The notes beneath the pieces were generated by a model, which was not told the DNA's origin, made no database searches, and saw nothing but the letters and a program-made list of their open reading frames with translations. A DNA stretch of 6,816 nucleotides, from contig JASGFT010000227.1 in NCBI GenBank assembly GCA_047605425.1, positions 1-6,816 of the forward strand, written 5' to 3'. A program made the position numbers and the translations under genes. Below, one piece after another: positions 4,160-6,816 of this stretch (position 1 is its first letter; each line of letters opens with the position of its first letter). The DNA is from JAKPAM01 sp047605425. Lineage in GTDB: Bacteria > Pseudomonadota > Gammaproteobacteria > Burkholderiales > Burkholderiaceae_E.

Positions 4160-6816
4160 ACGCTCCCGAATCCCCGCGCGCCGCGGCCGCCGCCGACCCG
4201 GGCGCGCCCCCCGTCTCCGCCGCGGTCGCGCCGACCGCGACGCCCGCCGTCCCTGTCCGCCAGCTCGGCGGCAAGTCGCTCGAACGCAGCCGCCTCGCGC
4301 AGCGGCTGAGGCGCCTGGTCAAGGGCGAGGTGATGTTCGACGCCGCGTCGCGCGGCCGCTATGCGACCGATGCGTCGATCTACCAGGTCGAGCCGATCGG
4401 CGTGCTGGTGCCGGCCGACGAGACCGACGTCGTCGCCGCGATCGACCTGGCGCGCGAGCTGAAGGTGCCGATCCTGCCGCGCGGCGGCGGCACCAGCCAG
4501 TGCGGCCAGACGGTCGGCGAGGCGCTGGTCATCGACAACAGCAAGCACCTGCGCCAGGTCATCGATTTCGACGCCGAGGCGATGACCGTCCAGGTGCGGC
4601 CCGGCATCGTGCTCGATCACCTGAACGCCTGGCTCAAGCCGCACGGCCTGTGGTTTCCGGTCGACGTGTCGACGGCCGCGCAGGCGACGATCGGCGGCAT
4701 GGCGGGCAACAACTCGTGCGGCTCGCGCTCGATCGCCTACGGCAACATGGTGCACAACGTGCTGGGCATCGACGCGATCCTGTCCGACGGCACGCAGGAG
4801 TTCTTCGGGCCGTTCGGCGCGCGCGCGTCGCGGCCGATGGGCTCGGCGCGCACCGGTTCGCTGGTGTCGCGGCTGTTCGAGCTGGGCCACCACGAGCGCG
4901 CCGAGATCGAACGCGTGTGGCCGAAGGTGATGCGGCGCGTCGGCGGCTACAACCTCGACGTGTTCCACCCGCAGTCCGAGCGTCCGTACACGGCCGACGG
5001 CTCGGTCAACCTCGCGCACCTGCTGGTCGGCTCCGAGGGCACGCTCGCTTATTTCCGCCGGCTGCACCTGAAGCTGTCGCGGCTGCCGGCGCACAAGGTG
5101 CTCGGCGTCGTCAACTTCGCGTCGTTCCACCGCGCGATGGACAGCGCGCAGCACATCGTGCGGCTGCTGCCCTGCGCGGTCGAGCTGGTCGACCGCACGA
5201 TGATCGACCTGGCGCGCGACAACCCGGTGTTCCGCGCGACGATCGAGACCGCGCTGGTCGATCCGCGCGCGGCCACGCCCGAGGCGATCCTGCTGGTCGA
5301 GTTCGCCGGCGACGACCGCGAGCTGCTGCGGCGGCGGTTGCGCGATCTGACGGTGCTGATGGGCGACCTGGGGCTGCCCGACACCGTCGTCGAGATGCCG
5401 GAGCCGAAGGCGCAGAAGCTGCTGTGGGACGTGCGCAAGGCCGGGCTCAACATCATGATGTCGGCGCGCGGCGACGGCAAGCCGGTCTCGTTCATCGAGG
5501 ACTGCGCGGTGCCGCTCGAGCACCTGGCCGAATACACCGCGCAGCTCACCGAGGTGTTCGCGCGGCACGGCACGCGCGGCACCTGGTACGCGCACGCGTC
5601 GGTCGGCACCTTGCACGTGCGGCCGATTCTCGACATGCGGGTCGGCGGACCGAACGGCGGCGCCGCCAGGATGCGCGCGATCGCCGAGGAGGCCGGCGAG
5701 CTGGTCCGCAAGTACCGCGGCGCGTTCTCGGGCGAGCACGGCGACGGTCTGGTGCGCAGCGAATGGGTCGAATGGCAGTACGGTCCGCGGATCACCAAGG
5801 CCTTCGAGACCGTCAAACAGTTGTTCGACCCGGCCGGATTGATGAACCCGGGCAAGATCGTCCACGCGAGCCGGATGGACCAGGCCGAGCTGTTCCGCTT
5901 CAAGCCCGGCTACCGCGTGCTGCCGCTGCGCACCGAGCTCGACTGGTCGGCGTGGAACGTGCAGAACGACGCGACCTCCGGCGCGACGACGCTGCCCGGC
6001 ACCGGCGGCGACCCGACCGGCGGCTGGGCCAAGGCCGTCGAGATGTGCAACAACAACGGCCACTGCCGCAAGTTCGACGCCGACACGATGTGCCCGAGCT
6101 ATCGCGTCACGCGCGACGAGCAGCACCTGACGCGCGGCCGCGCCAACACGCTGCGGCTCGCGCTGTCGGGCCAGTTGGGCGAGGGCGCGCTGACCTCGCG
6201 GGCGATGGCCGACACGATGGACTTGTGCGTCGGCTGCAAGGGCTGCAGGCGCGACTGCCCGACCGGCATCGACATGGCGCGGATGAAGGTCGAGTTCCAG
6301 CATCATTACCGCGCGCGCCACGGCGCGACGCTGCTGCAGCGGATGGTCGGCGAGCTGCCGCGCTACGCGGGCATGGCCGCGCGCGTCGCGCCGCTGCTGA
6401 ACCTGCGCAACCGGTCGAGGATCGTCGCGCGGATCATGCAGCGGGTCACCGGCATCGACGCCCGCCGCAGCCTGCCGGTCTGGCATCGGCGTTCGTTCCT
6501 GCGCGACAAGCGCCTGACGCGCGGGCTGCTGCGCGGCGGCATCGACGCCGCCGCGCCGGTCGAGGCGGCCGCGGTCGGTGAGCCCGCCGCCGCACCGGTC
6601 GGTGACGCCGTGCTGTGGGTCGACACGTTCAACAACCACTTCGAGCCCGAGGTGCTGCGCGCCGCGCTCGAGGTGCTGCGCGCGGCCGGCTACCGCGTCC
6701 ATCACGCGCAGGCGGCCGCCGACGCTCGCCGGCCGCTGTGCTGCGGCCGTACGTACCTGGCCAGCGGCCGCATCGACCGCGCGCGCGCCGAAGCCGCGCG
6801 CACGCTCGACGCATTG
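4156..6816 (+). CDS. Fused FAD-binding and [4Fe-4S] 2-hydroxyacid dehydrogenase (GlcD-GlcF/YdiJ-like), C-terminus cut by window edge
   Basis: This flavin and iron-sulfur dehydrogenase probably oxidises a 2-hydroxyacid to the 2-oxoacid and passes electrons to the respiratory chain; 887 residues are visible of roughly 1000 expected. An Ala/Pro-rich leader (1-36) is followed by the PCMH-type FAD domain (about 74-310) with PRGGGTSQCGQ (108-118), GGMAGNNSCGSRS (180-192), GGYNLD (263-268) and GSEGTL (292-297). The FAD-oxidase C domain (about 311-570) has His480, His487, GEHGDG (526-531) and NPGKIV (564-569). A two-cluster ferredoxin-like domain has Cys631, 637 and 646 (then Pro) and Cys691, 694, 697 and 701 (then Pro). 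After an Ala-rich linker (797-816), a GlpC/GlcF-type CCG domain starts, with Cys862-Cys863-Gly864. The start overlaps the gntR stop (ATGA) and lacks a good Shine-Dalgarno. Glycolate, D-lactate, D-2-hydroxyglutarate and sulfolactate are all possible substrates. Confidence 0.93.
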   Translation, partial: MNAPESPRAAAAADPGAPPVSAAVAPTATPAVPVRQLGGKSLERSRLAQRLRRLVKGEVMFDAASRGRYATDASIYQVEPIGVLVPADETDVVAAIDLARELKVPILPRGGGTSQCGQTVGEALVIDNSKHLRQVIDFDAEAMTVQVRPGIVLDHLNAWLKPHGLWFPVDVSTAAQATIGGMAGNNSCGSRSIAYGNMVHNVLGIDAILSDGTQEFFGPFGARASRPMGSARTGSLVSRLFELGHHERAEIERVWPKVMRRVGGYNLDVFHPQSERPYTADGSVNLAHLLVGSEGTLAYFRRLHLKLSRLPAHKVLGVVNFASFHRAMDSAQHIVRLLPCAVELVDRTMIDLARDNPVFRATIETALVDPRAATPEAILLVEFAGDDRELLRRRLRDLTVLMGDLGLPDTVVEMPEPKAQKLLWDVRKAGLNIMMSARGDGKPVSFIEDCAVPLEHLAEYTAQLTEVFARHGTRGTWYAHASVGTLHVRPILDMRVGGPNGGAARMRAIAEEAGELVRKYRGAFSGEHGDGLVRSEWVEWQYGPRITKAFETVKQLFDPAGLMNPGKIVHASRMDQAELFRFKPGYRVLPLRTELDWSAWNVQNDATSGATTLPGTGGDPTGGWAKAVEMCNNNGHCRKFDADTMCPSYRVTRDEQHLTRGRANTLRLALSGQLGEGALTSRAMADTMDLCVGCKGCRRDCPTGIDMARMKVEFQHHYRARHGATLLQRMVGELPRYAGMAARVAPLLNLRNRSRIVARIMQRVTGIDARRSLPVWHRRSFLRDKRLTRGLLRGGIDAAAPVEAAAVGEPAAAPVGDAVLWVDTFNNHFEPEVLRAALEVLRAAGYRVHHAQAAADARRPLCCGRTYLASGRIDRARAEAARTLDAL

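Noticed and set aside
4500..6581. A 693-codon plus-strand frame overlapping the dehydrogenase gene
   Set aside because: It is a shifted frame of the same gene, rich in Arg and Ala with no domain signatures. The frame starting at 4156 contains every expected motif.
3835..6705. A 956-codon open frame antisense to the dehydrogenase gene
   Set aside because: It is an artefact of high GC at third positions. The translation is Arg/Ala/Gln/His-rich with no recognisable domain, while the opposite strand carries a complete chain of FAD and iron-sulfur motifs.

Overview
The window looks like chromosomal DNA from a high-GC betaproteobacterium, most likely a Burkholderiales member. Coding DNA is strongly GC-rich at third codon positions, and the CysB-family protein begins MNFQQLR and keeps betaproteobacterial CysB-type motifs. 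This assignment is from memory of the families, not a database search. Five protein genes fill the window. I see no tRNA, rRNA, insertion sequence, phage gene or CRISPR array.

Left half, minus strand, in transcription order: a class V aminotransferase of the serine-glyoxylate aminotransferase type (2147-3346), a periplasmic sulfate-binding protein Sbp (995-2029), and a CysB-family LysR regulator (1-873, cut by the left edge). In many relatives sbp is followed by the permease and ATPase genes cysT, cysW and cysA and only then cysB. Here sbp is followed directly by the regulator, with 121 bp between them.

Right half, plus strand: a GntR regulator of the FCD (FadR/GlcC-like) subfamily (3440-4159), overlapping by ATGA a large fused FAD-linked dehydrogenase and iron-sulfur protein (4156 to the right edge). 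The dehydrogenase belongs to the GlcD-GlcF/YdiJ-like 2-hydroxyacid dehydrogenase superfamily and 887 residues are visible.

The aminotransferase and the regulator-dehydrogenase operon diverge from a 93-bp AT-rich region (3347-3439). It holds two palindromic sites of the TTGnATGCAA type, centred exactly 63 bp apart. One overlaps the predicted -10 of the aminotransferase promoter and the other overlaps the regulator's start codon. The simplest reading is a self-regulated divergent module: the dehydrogenase oxidises a 2-hydroxyacid (possibly glycolate or a relative) to a 2-oxoacid, the aminotransferase interconverts glyoxylate and serine with glycine and hydroxypyruvate, and the GntR protein senses an acid metabolite. 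The substrate is inference. The sulfate-binding/CysB pair is a separate sulfur-acquisition function. Nothing in the sequence ties it firmly to the divergent module, although all three minus-strand genes could share a transcript.
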